A stretch of 9,538 nt of DNA from Streptosporangiaceae bacterium (GCA_030041195.1 JASHOI010000083.1:1-9538), one strand, 5' to 3'; counted from the stretch's first letter, positions 1-8,344 are shown. Notes: generated by a model from the letters alone, not told the origin. Numbers and translations: made by a program.

Positions 1-429
1 CCGTTCTGGACCTACTTCGCCAGGCGCCAGATGTGGGACCCCAGCGCGCTCACCGAAGACGACATCGACGAGATGGTGCACTCGGTCGAGCAGCCGGGCG
101 GGACCAGGGCGATCCTGGCGATGTACCGCGCCCGCGAGCTCGACGCCGAGCAGAACCGCCCGCATTACGCCGACCCGATCGGCTGCCCGGTCCTGGCTGT
201 CGGCGGGCAGGCCTATCTCGGCGAGCAGGTGGCCGCGCAGCTGGCGCACGTGGCCACCGACGTCAGCGCCGCCGTCATCACCGAGTCGGGTCACAACATC
301 GCGCTGGAAAACCCCGCCGCCCTGGCCAAGGCCTACCTCGACTTCTTCGCTAGACCGAAGTTCCCCACGATGATCCGTGCGTGTGGCCGTTTACCTGGGG
401 TTTCGGGGTGGTGGTGGGCGGGCTGGTGA
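1..429 (+). CDS. Alpha/beta-hydrolase, C-terminal part (5' end outside window, 3' end altered by IS insertion)
   Basis: The frame is open from base 1 with no start in the window, so the nucleophile elbow and N-terminal part lie upstream. What remains is the end of an alpha/beta-hydrolase fold: a helical cap-like stretch, a core strand with CPVLAVGG (about 187-210), and the catalytic-histidine loop ESGHNIALENP with its His codon at 292-294. This resembles epoxide hydrolase/dehalogenase-type proteins; the substrate is unknown. Native sequence runs to Phe-Phe-Ala-Arg at 343-354. The next 24 codons (355-426) are encoded by the left end of the inserted IS, ending at TGA 427-429. Without the insertion the frame would have continued for 12 codons to a TAG at 1667-1669, overlapping the convergent ABC ATPase gene. 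The catalytic histidine is retained, so the protein may still work. Family confidence is high, specific function low. Confidence 0.8.
   Translation, partial: PFWTYFARRQMWDPSALTEDDIDEMVHSVEQPGGTRAILAMYRARELDAEQNRPHYADPIGCPVLAVGGQAYLGEQVAAQLAHVATDVSAAVITESGHNIALENPAALAKAYLDFFARPKFPTMIRACGRLPGVSGWWWAGW
349..354. repeat. Left copy of 6-bp target-site duplication (GCTAGA)
   Basis: GCTAGA lies directly outside the left inverted repeat and is identical to 1625-1630 outside the right one. The match ends at 348/1624, so the duplication is exactly 6 bp, which is compatible with IS1634-type elements. It shows that the insertion happened here without later rearrangement across the ends. Confidence 0.85.
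355..366. repeat. Left terminal inverted repeat of the IS
   Basis: CCGAAGTTCCCC is the exact reverse complement of 1613-1624, 12 of 12 bases. The similarity does not continue further inside the element. Confidence 0.88.
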
Positions 430-1545
430 CTACGTGGTCCCGAGGCGGTGGCTGACGCCGAGGAGGTCGAGTCGGCGGGCTGGATCTGGTTGAGGCAGAT
501 CGTGGCCAGGTCGGTGAGCAGGCTGTCGAAGCTGTGCACGGGAAGGTTGCCTTCGGTGTGCTTGGCCGCTGCTTTGGCCAGGGCGCGCGCGGAGCGGGCG
601 GCGGGAGCGACGGGGCTTGGGCGGGTGGCCTGGGCGGCTGCCTTGTCGTCGTCGGTGAACAGGATGGGTGCCAGGCGAGCCTGCATGTGCCGGGTGATGT
701 AGTACGACAGCATCCGCAAAAACACGTGGGCGCGGACCCGGGTCTTGGTGCGGTGGCGGATGGGCCGGATGTCCAGGTCGGTATTGAAGGCCCAGAAGGC
801 GCGTTCGACGTGGGCGAGAGCCTTGCAGGGGAGACGACCTCGCTGCTGTCCAGGCCTTCGGCACTGACGCTGGTGGTGAAGTGCCTGGCGACTTTGCGGC
901 GGCGATTTTGGCCAGGTCAGCCTCGGTGGCCTGGAGAAGGCTCTCACGCTTGCGGCCCGCTCGGCTTGCAGGAACGGGTTCTTGCACGCGACCAGCCGCT
1001 CACCGGGATAGTCCGGGGAGCTGATCTCGGCCAGGTCCATCTCATCGAAGAGCTCCAGCTGGAGCGCGCCGTCGTGGACGAGCGCCTTGACCTGCGGGGC
1101 GCGCAGCGCGGTGATCCAGTCCAGTCCCGTGGGCCGCATGTCCTCACGCAGCCTTGCCGCGGTCAGCATCCCCCGGTCCCCGGCGAGCGCCACGCGGGTG
1201 AGGGCGAACCGGTCCTTGATCTTGGCCACCTGGCTGGCGGCGGTCTTCGGGTCACCAGTGCTTCCCTTGAACACCTCGATGGCGACCGGGACGCCGTCTT
1301 TGGACGTGAGCAGCCCGTAGACGATCTGCAGCCGGCCGCGGACCCCGTCTTTGGGGTGGCCGATGGCACCCAGCGGGCAGGTGCCGGGCCGCCAGCGCGT
1401 CCTCGATGCGGTCCTGCCGGGCGGCCAGCCAGCCCATCGCGCCGTACAGGTCATCCTCATCACGGCCGCCCAGGTGCAGGACCTCGCCCAGCGAACTGGC
1501 GGCGGTCGCCTCGGCCAGCCCGCGGGCGATGGCCAGCTTGGTATC
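430..1545 (-). pseudogene. Decayed IS1634-type transposase
   Basis: Pieces of one transposase can be followed through all three minus-strand frames. These are DTKLAIARGLAEA to AARHL (about 1545-1378); CPLGAIGHPKDG to LQAERA (1379-954); RKRESLLQATEADLAKIAAA (954-895); KVARHF joined to TSVSAEGLDSSEVVS (about 905-830); KALAHVERAFWAF to about 504; and LDLLGVSHRLGTT ending at TAG 432-430. Compared with family members, the N-terminal region before DTKLAI is absent. The segment carrying the first catalytic Asp (a YDV-type motif) is deleted at about 1378. Further deletions lie between AKIAAA and KVARHF, after KVARHF, and before the C-terminus. Single-base frameshifts are visible near 954 and 828. The second Asp (AGDRGM) and the Glu (HVERAF) remain. 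No functional protein can be made. Confidence 0.9.
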
Positions 1546-1612
1546 TGCTGCTAGTCAGCCGTGTCTTGCCTGGCTACAGCAGTAATCGGACTGTCAAGGA
1601 CCAGTGCTCAGG

Positions 1613-1624
1613 GGGGAACTTCGG
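1613..1624. repeat. Right terminal inverted repeat of the IS
   Basis: GGGGAACTTCGG is the exact complement of the left repeat at 355-366. It is the transposase 5' end side and lies directly beside the target duplication. Confidence 0.88.
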
Positions 1625-1630
1625 GCTAGA
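1625..1630. repeat. Right copy of target-site duplication; contains the ABC ATPase stop codon
   Basis: GCTAGA matches 349-354. Read on the minus strand it contains the TAG stop (1628-1626) of the ATPase gene, so duplication of the target kept this stop intact. Confidence 0.85.
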
Positions 1631-2471
1631 GGACGCTCGAGAGGAACTTTTTCGTGCGCTCGGCGCTAGGTGAGAGAAGGACGGCCTTTGCATCGCCCTC
1701 TTCCACGATCTCGCCGTTGTCCATAAAGACGGCTCGGTCGGCTACTTCGCGAGCAAAGCCGATCTCGTGGGTGACGACCACCATCGTCATTCCATTCTGT
1801 GCCAGCTCTCGTATCACCGTGAGGACGTCGCCCACCAGCTCGGGGTCGAGTGCCGAAGTGGGCTCGTCGAAGAGCATCAGTTTCGGCTGCATAGCGAGCG
1901 CCCGGGCGATTGCCACTCGTTGCTGCTGACCGCCGGAAAGCTGGTTCGGGTAGCTGTCGGCCCATTCGGCCACGCCGACCCGCCCAAGCAGCTCGCGAGC
2001 CCGCTGCTCGGAGACTGCTTCGGAGGCCCCCTTCACCACCATGGGAGCGACCATGACGTTCTTCAACGCCGTCATGTTGGTGAAGAGATTGAAGCGTTGG
2101 AAGACCATGCCGACGCTGAGCCTCTGGCGCGCTATGGCGCGGTCCGGGAGCTCGCGGAGGTGGTGGCCGTCCGGCCGGACGCCGATGAGCTCGCCAGCGA
2201 CGTAGATCCGTCCCGAGTCGATCTTCTCAAGCCAGTTGACGCACCGAAGGAGCGTGCTCTTGCCCGCGCCCGACGGGCCGAACACGCACACGACCTCTCC
2301 CTGACGGACGTCGAGGCTCACGCCCTTCAACACCGGCCGGCTGCCGTAGCGCTTGTGGACGTCTATCACCTGGAGCAGGGACCCGGTCGCGGCTTCCTGG
2401 GGCTCTGGCCCGGGCGGAGCTCCCGGGGCCCTGTAGAGACCCTGGCTTATCGCCCCTAGCTTGATCTTCAT
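1626..2471 (-). CDS. Polar amino acid-type ABC transporter, ATP-binding protein (GlnQ/HisP-like)
   Basis: This 281-residue cytoplasmic ATPase powers the adjacent permease. All nucleotide-binding motifs are present: Walker [10 protein letters not shown] (65-73), Q-loop Q115 in VGMVFQ, signature LSGGQQQR (158-165), Walker [13 protein letters not shown] (178-189), and H-loop His215 in [16 protein letters not shown] and the RFNLF stretch after the Q-loop are typical of the GlnQ/HisP/GluA group. An N-terminal extension of about 30 residues, rich in Pro, Gly and Ala, precedes the ABC core ([13 protein letters not shown]). The ATG overlaps the permease stop in ATGA (2468-2471), so the two are translationally coupled. 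It is the last gene of the operon, and its TAG stop sits inside the target duplication of the neighbouring IS. The annotation as a polar-amino-acid importer reflects family; the real cargo may differ. Confidence 0.95.
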   Translation of the reverse strand: MKIKLGAISQGLYRAPGAPPGPEPQEAATGSLLQVIDVHKRYGSRPVLKGVSLDVRQGEVVCVFGPSGAGKSTLLRCVNWLEKIDSGRIYVAGELIGVRPDGHHLRELPDRAIARQRLSVGMVFQRFNLFTNMTALKNVMVAPMVVKGASEAVSEQRARELLGRVGVAEWADSYPNQLSGGQQQRVAIARALAMQPKLMLFDEPTSALDPELVGDVLTVIRELAQNGMTMVVVTHEIGFAREVADRAVFMDNGEIVEEGDAKAVLLSPSAERTKKFLSSVL

Positions 2472-3364
2472 CGCGCGGGGACCATCGCGCCGTGGCCCTT
2501 ACCGAAGTGGGCCTCAAGCCGACGCTGGAACACACCGAGGACGATGGTCAAGGTGCAGTACCAGATGCTGGCGACGATGAGCAGCGGGATGACCTGGAAG
2601 GTCTGGGAATAGACGTCCTCGAGGTTCGTCATCAGGTCGTGACCGGCGATCACGGACACGAGCGAGGTCATCTTCAGCATGGAGATCACTTCGTTGCCGA
2701 GCGGGGGGATGATCATCCGCAGGGACTGCGGGAGTATCACCTTACGCATGGCCTGGCGGGAGGTCATGCCGAGGGAGAGAGCAGCCTCCCGCTGACCATG
2801 GTCGACCCCGGTTATGCCGCCGCGCACGATCTCGGAGGAGTAGGCGATCTCGTTGAGGCCGAGCGCCAGGATGGCGGCCACCGTCGCTCCGATGAGTGCC
2901 GTCGTCTGTTCCCGGAAGAAGACAACGCCGGTGCCGGGGATGCCAATGATGATGTTGTGGTACAGCGCCCCCATGTAGCCCCAGAAGATGATCTGGACCA
3001 GGAGGGGGGTGCCACGGAACAGCTCGACGTACACCCGGGCGATCGTGCTGAGCACTGGGTTGGGGGAGATCCGCATCACGGCCACGATCACTCCGCCGGC
3101 GACGCCAATGACCACCCCAAGGACGGTCAGATAGAGGGTTACCAGCAGACCGTGCAGGGTCAGGCTGGCGAACAGGTATTGCCCGACTACGCTCCACTGT
3201 ACGTTCGGGTTCTTGGCCAGGGAGACGACGACGGCGACGGCCGCGATGGCAGCTATCGCGGCCGTCACCTTCCTCCACGGATGCCGTGCAGGATGGATCT
3301 CCCACGTCATCCCCGAATCGCCATCGGCCAGGCCCGCTATCGCTTGTGCGTCGGCTTGGCTCAT
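2468..3364 (-). CDS. Polar amino acid-type ABC transporter permease (HisM/GlnP family)
   Basis: This 298-residue inner-membrane protein forms the channel of the importer. A hydrophilic N-terminal leader of about 30 residues is followed by hydrophobic segments at about 33-50, 68-97, 111-130, 137-152, 214-240 and 248-268. The [15 protein letters not shown] stretch (115-129) is characteristic of the family. The cytoplasmic EAA loop that docks on the ATPase is [20 protein letters not shown] (183-202). Only one permease gene is present, so the channel is probably a homodimer. A Shine-Dalgarno-like AAGGGA lies about 10 bases before the ATG. The gene follows the dioxygenase gene after 57 bp and overlaps the ATPase start by 4 bp. 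Confidence 0.94.
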   Translation of the reverse strand: MSQADAQAIAGLADGDSGMTWEIHPARHPWRKVTAAIAAIAAVAVVVSLAKNPNVQWSVVGQYLFASLTLHGLLVTLYLTVLGVVIGVAGGVIVAVMRISPNPVLSTIARVYVELFRGTPLLVQIIFWGYMGALYHNIIIGIPGTGVVFFREQTTALIGATVAAILALGLNEIAYSSEIVRGGITGVDHGQREAALSLGMTSRQAMRKVILPQSLRMIIPPLGNEVISMLKMTSLVSVIAGHDLMTNLEDVYSQTFQVIPLLIVASIWYCTLTIVLGVFQRRLEAHFGKGHGAMVPAR

Positions 3365-3421
3365 CTCTGCTGTCCCTTCTTGCTCAATCCCGGTGCTGCC
3401 AGGACGGCGCCGCGTTATGGC

Positions 3422-4213
3422 TCAGGCGGCCAGGCCGCCCGCCTCCAGCTCTTCGCCGCGAACCGTCACCCGCCGGAGAATGCGGGCTTGGCTCGGGTTG
3501 AAGTTGGTACGGGCGTGGAGGACTGACCGGTTGTCCCACATGACGAGATCGCCAACCGTCCAGTGGTGCTCGTAGACGAAACGCTCGTCCTCCAGGTAAG
3601 CCAGCAGCTCGTTCACCAGCGCGTCGCTCTCGCGGTCGCCGATCCCGATGATGCGATCGGTCACGCTCCGGCCGTAGTACAGGATGTCCTGGCCGGTGTC
3701 TGGATGGCGCACGACGAGCGGGTGGACACGTTCGATCCCGAAGTCCGCGTGCATGGCGTTCAGGCCCCGCAGGCGGTGCTTGAGATCTTCCGGCAGGGCG
3801 TTGTAGGCACGGATCATGCTGGCGAAGAGGGTGGACCCGCCCTCCGACGGAACCGCCAGCCCGTACAGGAGCGTCGCCTTGCTCGGTGCGGCCAGGTACG
3901 ACTGGTCCATGTGGAACGACAGCTCGCCGTCGGGCGTGGCCGTCTGCCGCTGACCCTCCTCGGGCCGGTTCGAGACGAACAGGACATACTCCGGCTCGGC
4001 GTTGGGGTCGATCTTGTGCAGCTGTTCCAGGTCGCCGAAGCGAGAGGCGAACTGCGTCTGCTGTTCCGTGGTCAGGTCCAGCCCGGGGAACACCAGCACC
4101 TGGTGCTGGTGCCAGAGATCGGTGATCGTCCCGACCGAATCCTCCGCCAGGATGTCGATGCCGGTGATCCGCGCGCCGAACCCGGGCAGGAGCTCAGTGA
4201 CAGTGGGGGACAT
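3422..4213 (-). CDS. TauD/TfdA-family 2-oxoglutarate- and Fe(II)-dependent dioxygenase
   Basis: This 263-residue cytoplasmic oxygenase would couple decarboxylation of 2-oxoglutarate to hydroxylation of a substrate, often releasing sulfite, an alcohol or a phenol after C-S or C-O cleavage. The iron facial triad is visible: His101 and Asp103 in FHMDQSY, and distal His233 in SVLHAR. Arg244 and Arg248, 11 and 15 residues after the distal histidine, fit the 2-oxoglutarate-binding arginines of TauD. HPLVVRHPDTGQDILYYGRS (154-173) matches the conserved TauD/TfdA core, and the length is normal. A strong AGGAAAGGA ribosome site precedes the ATG. The gene lies between the binding-protein gene (36 bp away) and the permease gene, which implies that it acts on the imported compound. 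Whether the substrate is taurine-like, a sulfate ester, an aryl ether or a carnitine-like amine cannot be decided here. Confidence 0.93.
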   Translation of the reverse strand: MSPTVTELLPGFGARITGIDILAEDSVGTITDLWHQHQVLVFPGLDLTTEQQTQFASRFGDLEQLHKIDPNAEPEYVLFVSNRPEEGQRQTATPDGELSFHMDQSYLAAPSKATLLYGLAVPSEGGSTLFASMIRAYNALPEDLKHRLRGLNAMHADFGIERVHPLVVRHPDTGQDILYYGRSVTDRIIGIGDRESDALVNELLAYLEDERFVYEHHWTVGDLVMWDNRSVLHARTNFNPSQARILRRVTVRGEELEAGGLAA

Positions 4214-4249
4214 GTGTGGGTTCCTTTCCTGCGTTCCTCGCGTGACGGT

Positions 4250-5302
4250 TTACGGCAAGCCTTCGTGGGCCTGCACGCTGGTCAGGGGGTGGTTGAACAG
4301 GGGAGGGCTGAGCAGGAACGAGCCGAGCCCCCACTTGTCGAAGATCTTCTGGTAGAGGCCTTCGGCGTTGAGCTTCTCGACGGCCTCGAACACCAGCTTG
4401 CTTAGCGCCGGCTGGTTCTTGGCCACCACGAGGCCGAAATAAGCCGGGCCTCCGACGCCCGCCGCGTTGGCGATGGCGACCTCCTGCGGGTCGATGATTT
4501 CCTTGAACTGCTGCGACTCGCTCGACTTCCCCAAGAAGGCGAAGGCGTTGAGGGTGACTGCGGCTTCACGCCCGGCGAGCACCGCCAGGCGGGCATCCGG
4601 CTGAGTCGGGTATTCCTGGAACGAGAACGCTGGCTTCCCCTTTGACGTGCAGAGATCCTTGTTCAACGTGGGGATGAGAGCCGCGACGATGTCGCCAGAC
4701 TCTCCGGCGAGCGCCTTGCCGCACAGATCGGCCCAGCTCGTTATGTGGTCTGGGTTCGCCTTCGGCACACCGAGGATGAAGCCCGGCGATCTCACGTAGT
4801 CGATGAAGTTGACTATCTTGATCCGGGCCGCTCCCTCATCTCCGATCGTGTCACCGATCACGTCGTACTTCCCTGATGCAACCCCCGGCACCTCGCTCGT
4901 GAACGAGGTCGTGGTGTCAATCTGCGCCGTCGTGCCCAGCGTGGCGGCGATGGCGTTGACGAAGTCGACATTGGAGCCTTCGACCTTTGTGCCGTCATAG
5001 AACTGCTCGAACGGCGGGTACGGAGGGTCGAACACGAACGTGAGCGGCTTGAACTCGGAGTTCAGCTGGCTGGCCAGGGCCGCGTCCTTCGGCACGGCGC
5101 CGACACCGGTGATCGTGTATGCCTTGGCGGCCGTGCCGGACGCCGACGGACTGCTGGAGCCGCAGGCGGTCGCGGCCAGGCCGAGGACCGTGACGGACAG
5201 CAGTAGCAAGACGGGCCCCCGGTGCTGGGCGGGCCTGGCTCTGACACCTCTCCCATGAATGGGCTTCGCATGTCTTCGCCAGGACGTCCTCGCTCGGCGC
5301 AT
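4250..5302 (-). CDS. Polar amino acid-type ABC transporter substrate-binding lipoprotein
   Basis: This 350-residue solute-binding protein of SBP family 3 would sit outside the cytoplasmic membrane and feed the permease. It has a long, very basic N-region (about 30 residues, many Arg) and a hydrophobic core VLLLLSVTVLGLAAT ending at TAC with Cys47, a weak lipobox. A Ser/Ala-rich linker follows and the binding domain starts near residue 85. Family motifs are PPYPPFEQFYDG (93-104), VEGSNVDFVNAIA (107-119), GKYDVIGDTIGDEGAARIK (144-162) and a C-terminal EGLYQKIFDKWG (314-325). Arg160 sits where relatives have the carboxylate-binding Arg, but Asn252 seems to replace the Asp that binds the alpha-amino group. 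Cys194 and Cys218 could form a disulfide. A purine-rich ribosome site (GTGAGGAG) lies just before the ATG, supporting this start. Confidence 0.93.
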   Translation of the reverse strand: MRRARTSWRRHAKPIHGRGVRARPAQHRGPVLLLLSVTVLGLAATACGSSSPSASGTAAKAYTITGVGAVPKDAALASQLNSEFKPLTFVFDPPYPPFEQFYDGTKVEGSNVDFVNAIAATLGTTAQIDTTTSFTSEVPGVASGKYDVIGDTIGDEGAARIKIVNFIDYVRSPGFILGVPKANPDHITSWADLCGKALAGESGDIVAALIPTLNKDLCTSKGKPAFSFQEYPTQPDARLAVLAGREAAVTLNAFAFLGKSSESQQFKEIIDPQEVAIANAAGVGGPAYFGLVVAKNQPALSKLVFEAVEKLNAEGLYQKIFDKWGLGSFLLSPPLFNHPLTSVQAHEGLP

Positions 5303-5326
5303 GGTCTCCTCACTCCCTCCCGGGTT

Positions 5327-5361
5327 GTTGCATCTCGGGCATTAGTTGCATCTCGGGCATT
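5327..5361. repeat. Tandem 17-bp repeat with GCAT every 9 bp in the monooxygenase/lipoprotein gap
   Basis: GTTGCATCTCGGGCATT occurs at 5327-5343 and again, without a mismatch, at 5345-5361, a period of 18. Within the block, GCAT recurs at 5330, 5339, 5348 and 5357, exactly every 9 bp. It fills half of the 67-bp space between the monooxygenase stop (5370) and the lipoprotein ATG (5302), ending about 25 bases before that ATG on the transcribed strand. It could be a binding site for a regulator, a translation-control element or a simple slippage duplication. No good promoter is recognisable beside it. Confidence 0.8.
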
Positions 5362-5369
5362 GACAGCTC

Positions 5370-6575
<1,206 letters not shown>

Positions 6576-6584
6576 CGTGCCACA

Positions 6585-6590
6585 CCTCCT
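6585..6590 (-). promoter_or_regulatory. Shine-Dalgarno AGGAGG that sets a TTG start for the monooxygenase
   Basis: The minus strand reads AGGAGG nine bases before TTG 6575-6573. The longer reading from GTG 6596 would translate the ribosome site itself into Gly-Arg-Arg and add seven residues that do not fit the usual N-terminus of a Rossmann-fold flavoprotein. Confidence 0.75.
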
Positions 6591-6613
6591 CCCCACGCGA
6601 TCCGGTTAAGAGC

Positions 6614-6970
6614 TCATCGCGTTGCGTCGCGGAAGTAACGGACCTCGAAGGTCGTGCATCCAGCGGCCGTCCGCCACGGGCCGTGTGTCATGCGGGGTGG
6701 CCGGCAGGCGTAACTGCCTTCGACGAACGTCTCGCCGAGCTCGATGTCGAAGAACTCCCCGGAGAGGATGTAGACCTCCTCCCAGAATTCGTGTGACTGG
6801 GCACCCATGGCCGAGGTGTCGGTGCCCGGCGCGAAGCGCAGCATGCGCGTAGCCACGCCGGTATCCGGGTCACGAGCGAGGATTCGCTCGGTCAGGCCCG
6901 GCACCCGGGCGTCCGCAGGTGTCCACTCGACGTCCACGGCCGGTGTGAACTCGATCTCAGGCTTGGGCAT
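6614..6970 (-). CDS. Small single-domain cupin protein
   Basis: This 118-residue protein is a lone beta-barrel cupin. Motif 1 is recognisable around SHEFWEEVYILSGEFFD (59-75), with His60 and Glu64/Glu65 as possible metal ligands. Motif 2 is PPRMTHGPWRT (91-101), with His96 as the other ligand. This is a sparse ligand set compared with the textbook two-His motif 1. Related stand-alone cupins act as dioxygenases, isomerases, lyases or non-catalytic binders, so no reaction is assigned. Its ATG lies inside the end of the DUF2848 gene (14-bp overlap, 6957-6970), meaning tight translational coupling, and the monooxygenase follows after 38 bp. This suggests that it acts on an intermediate in the same pathway. 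Confidence 0.85.
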   Translation of the reverse strand: MPKPEIEFTPAVDVEWTPADARVPGLTERILARDPDTGVATRMLRFAPGTDTSAMGAQSHEFWEEVYILSGEFFDIELGETFVEGSYACRPPRMTHGPWRTAAGCTTFEVRYFRDATR

Positions 6971-7646
6971 CGGCTACCCCCGTCCGGACTGACACCGTGT
7001 AGTCGAGCTCGATCTGCTGGGCGGACCTGGGATCCCGCAGGATCGCCCGGAATCGGCGGGCCGGGCGCAGCGGGCCGCCCGAAACCGGCAGGGTCCCCAT
7101 GAACAGCACGTCGCCGTCGCCAAGTTCCCAGCCGAGCGACTCGGCTGTCCTTTCGATATCCCCAAGGGGCAGCAGGTGCGCGAGCGAGCCGTGCTGGTAG
7201 GCGTTCTCGTCCTCGTCTACGAAGCTCTCAAGTTCGACCGTGTCCAGGTCTCCGAGGCTGTCAAGATCGATAACCGCACCCGCCACGACCTTGTCGCACG
7301 CTTCCTTGGCGAGCTCGATGCTCTCCTGCTCGACCTCGCGGTCGGTGTGGTCGCTGCCGACGGTGAGGAAGCGCCGCCCGCGGTCGAAGACGACGACCGG
7401 CTCGGCCTCGCCGGAGGTGAACTCTCCGTCGACGTACAGGTGCTCGGTGACGGCCAGCCGGTTGGCGCCTAGGGGGATGATGATCGGGACTGTGTCCGGG
7501 ACCGGAGCCCCGAGCTCTTGCAGTTCATCGAGATGAGCCTGGACGGCGGTGGAGTCCCGGCCCGTGAAGCCGGCGATGAGGATGCGCCGAACCGCGACCT
7601 CCAGCCGCTCAGGGCTGCCGAGGACGTCGAGACGCAGCGTCGTCAC
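6957..7646 (-). CDS. DUF2848 family protein, possible fumarylacetoacetate-hydrolase-like enzyme
   Basis: This 229-residue protein matches the DUF2848 pattern from memory: ILIAGFTGRDSTAVQAHLDELQELG near the N-terminus (23-46), VPDTVPIIIPL (49-59), SGEAEPVVVF (78-87), LTVGSDHTDREVE (94-106) and LFMGTLPVSGG (181-191). The family has no firmly known reaction. The paired acidic residues in GEAEP and the SDHTDR motif resemble the metal site of fumarylacetoacetate-hydrolase-fold enzymes, which cleave or decarboxylate ring-opened aromatic products. That role would suit an operon with two oxygenases, but it is an inference. The ATG overlaps the regulator stop in ATGA (7643-7646), and the 3' end overlaps the cupin start by 14 bp. 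Confidence 0.88.
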   Translation of the reverse strand: MTTLRLDVLGSPERLEVAVRRILIAGFTGRDSTAVQAHLDELQELGAPVPDTVPIIIPLGANRLAVTEHLYVDGEFTSGEAEPVVVFDRGRRFLTVGSDHTDREVEQESIELAKEACDKVVAGAVIDLDSLGDLDTVELESFVDEDENAYQHGSLAHLLPLGDIERTAESLGWELGDGDVLFMGTLPVSGGPLRPARRFRAILRDPRSAQQIELDYTVSVRTGVADAQA

Positions 7647-8344
7647 GGCCTCTCCCTGCCGAGCAGTGCCTCGAGTGTGTTGTGCAGGTGGCTGCGTACG
7701 GCGTCCACCGCCCCTGTCACCTGATCTGTTCTGAGGGCCTCGACAATCGCGTGGTGCTCGTGCATCACCGCTTCGAACCGGCCCTCGTGCCTCACGACGG
7801 CGTGTACGCCCATGCGCATCTGCTGGTCCCGCATGCTGCCGTAGATGTCCGAGATCAGGGAGCTACCGCAAGCGTCGACGATCGTCTGGTGGAAGCTCCG
7901 ATCGAGCCGGATGAAGTCCGCGGGCTCGCCCTCGGTTCGCTGCTGTTGCCCCAGCTGGACGTCCAGCTCGGCAATGAGGCCGTCAGGGACGGGGAGACCG
8001 ATCTTGGTGACCGCGTAGGTCTCGATGATGACCCGGACTTCCATGACCTCCCGGATGGTCCGCTCGGTTATCTCGGGCACAAAGGCGCCCCGGCCAGGGA
8101 TGAGCCGGACGAGATTCTCGACATCGAGCCGGAAGAGGGCCTCACGGACTGGCGTCCGCGACATGCCGAGGTCCGCCGCGATGACGCTCTCGGTGAAGAA
8201 TCCACCTCCGGCGAAGGCGCCGAGCGTTATCTGTTCCTTAAGGTGCTCGTAAGCCCGCTGCTGGGCGCTGACCCGCTGGCTCCCCTGGCCATCGTTCTTC
8301 ACGCTGCCTGCGGAGCCGCCGAGCGGTGCCCCATGCTCTGCCAT
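7643..8344 (-). CDS. GntR-family transcriptional regulator with FCD (FadR-type) sensor domain
   Basis: This 233-residue DNA-binding regulator has an N-terminal winged helix-turn-helix (about 25-95) with the typical FTESVIAADLGMSRTPVREALFRL stretch followed by the wing LIPGRGAFVPEI. The C-terminal all-helical FCD domain (about 95-228) has candidate metal ligands Asp148 and His152 (RLDRSFH), His197 (HEHHAIVEAL) and His219 (RSHLHN). Such domains bind organic acids or similar effectors, commonly through a metal. A GAGGAAAG ribosome site precedes the ATG, which shares one base with the stop of the upstream gene (TGATG at 8346-8342). As second gene in the operon it is probably autoregulated. The row of 10-bp sites at 9298-9340 fits its expected operator type. 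Confidence 0.95.
   Translation of the reverse strand: MAEHGAPLGGSAGSVKNDGQGSQRVSAQQRAYEHLKEQITLGAFAGGGFFTESVIAADLGMSRTPVREALFRLDVENLVRLIPGRGAFVPEITERTIREVMEVRVIIETYAVTKIGLPVPDGLIAELDVQLGQQQRTEGEPADFIRLDRSFHQTIVDACGSSLISDIYGSMRDQQMRMGVHAVVRHEGRFEAVMHEHHAIVEALRTDQVTGAVDAVRSHLHNTLEALLGRERP

Larger units (their letters stand above)
355..1624 (-). mobile_element. IS1634-type insertion sequence, internally deleted, non-autonomous
   Basis: The element is 1270 bp and bounded by perfect 12-bp inverted repeats (CCGAAGTTCCCC at 355-366 and its complement at 1613-1624), flanked by the 6-bp direct repeat GCTAGA at 349-354 and 1625-1630. The interior codes for pieces of an IS4-superfamily DDE transposase of the IS1634 type, recognisable by QIVYGLLTSKDGVPVAIEVF, AGDRGM, GLDWITALRAP, SPDYPGERLV and HVERAF. 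Full-length relatives are, from general knowledge, roughly 1.8-2 kb, so several hundred bases are missing. Intact ends with a decayed interior suggest that it either decayed in place or moved in trans using another copy's transposase. Confidence 0.88.

Noticed and set aside
350..353. CTAG as the target duplication or as part of a 17-bp imperfect terminal repeat
   Set aside because: Taking GCTAGA as the duplication leaves perfect 12-bp terminal repeats on both sides, which explains the ends better than a repeat with a mismatch.
333..1463. A single 376-codon minus-strand transposase gene
   Set aside because: Its first 28 and several internal stretches are out-of-frame sequence, its end runs past the true TAG at 430-432 into the hydrolase gene, and homologous pieces lie in other frames. 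It is a pseudogene, not a working CDS.
534..1673. Long plus-strand open frame of 379 codons across the IS
   Set aside because: It is antisense to recognisable transposase pieces and shows no family features; long opposite-strand frames are common in high-GC DNA.
5327..5361. Remnant of a CRISPR array
   Set aside because: The two copies are separated by a single base, leaving no spacer, and no cas genes are near.
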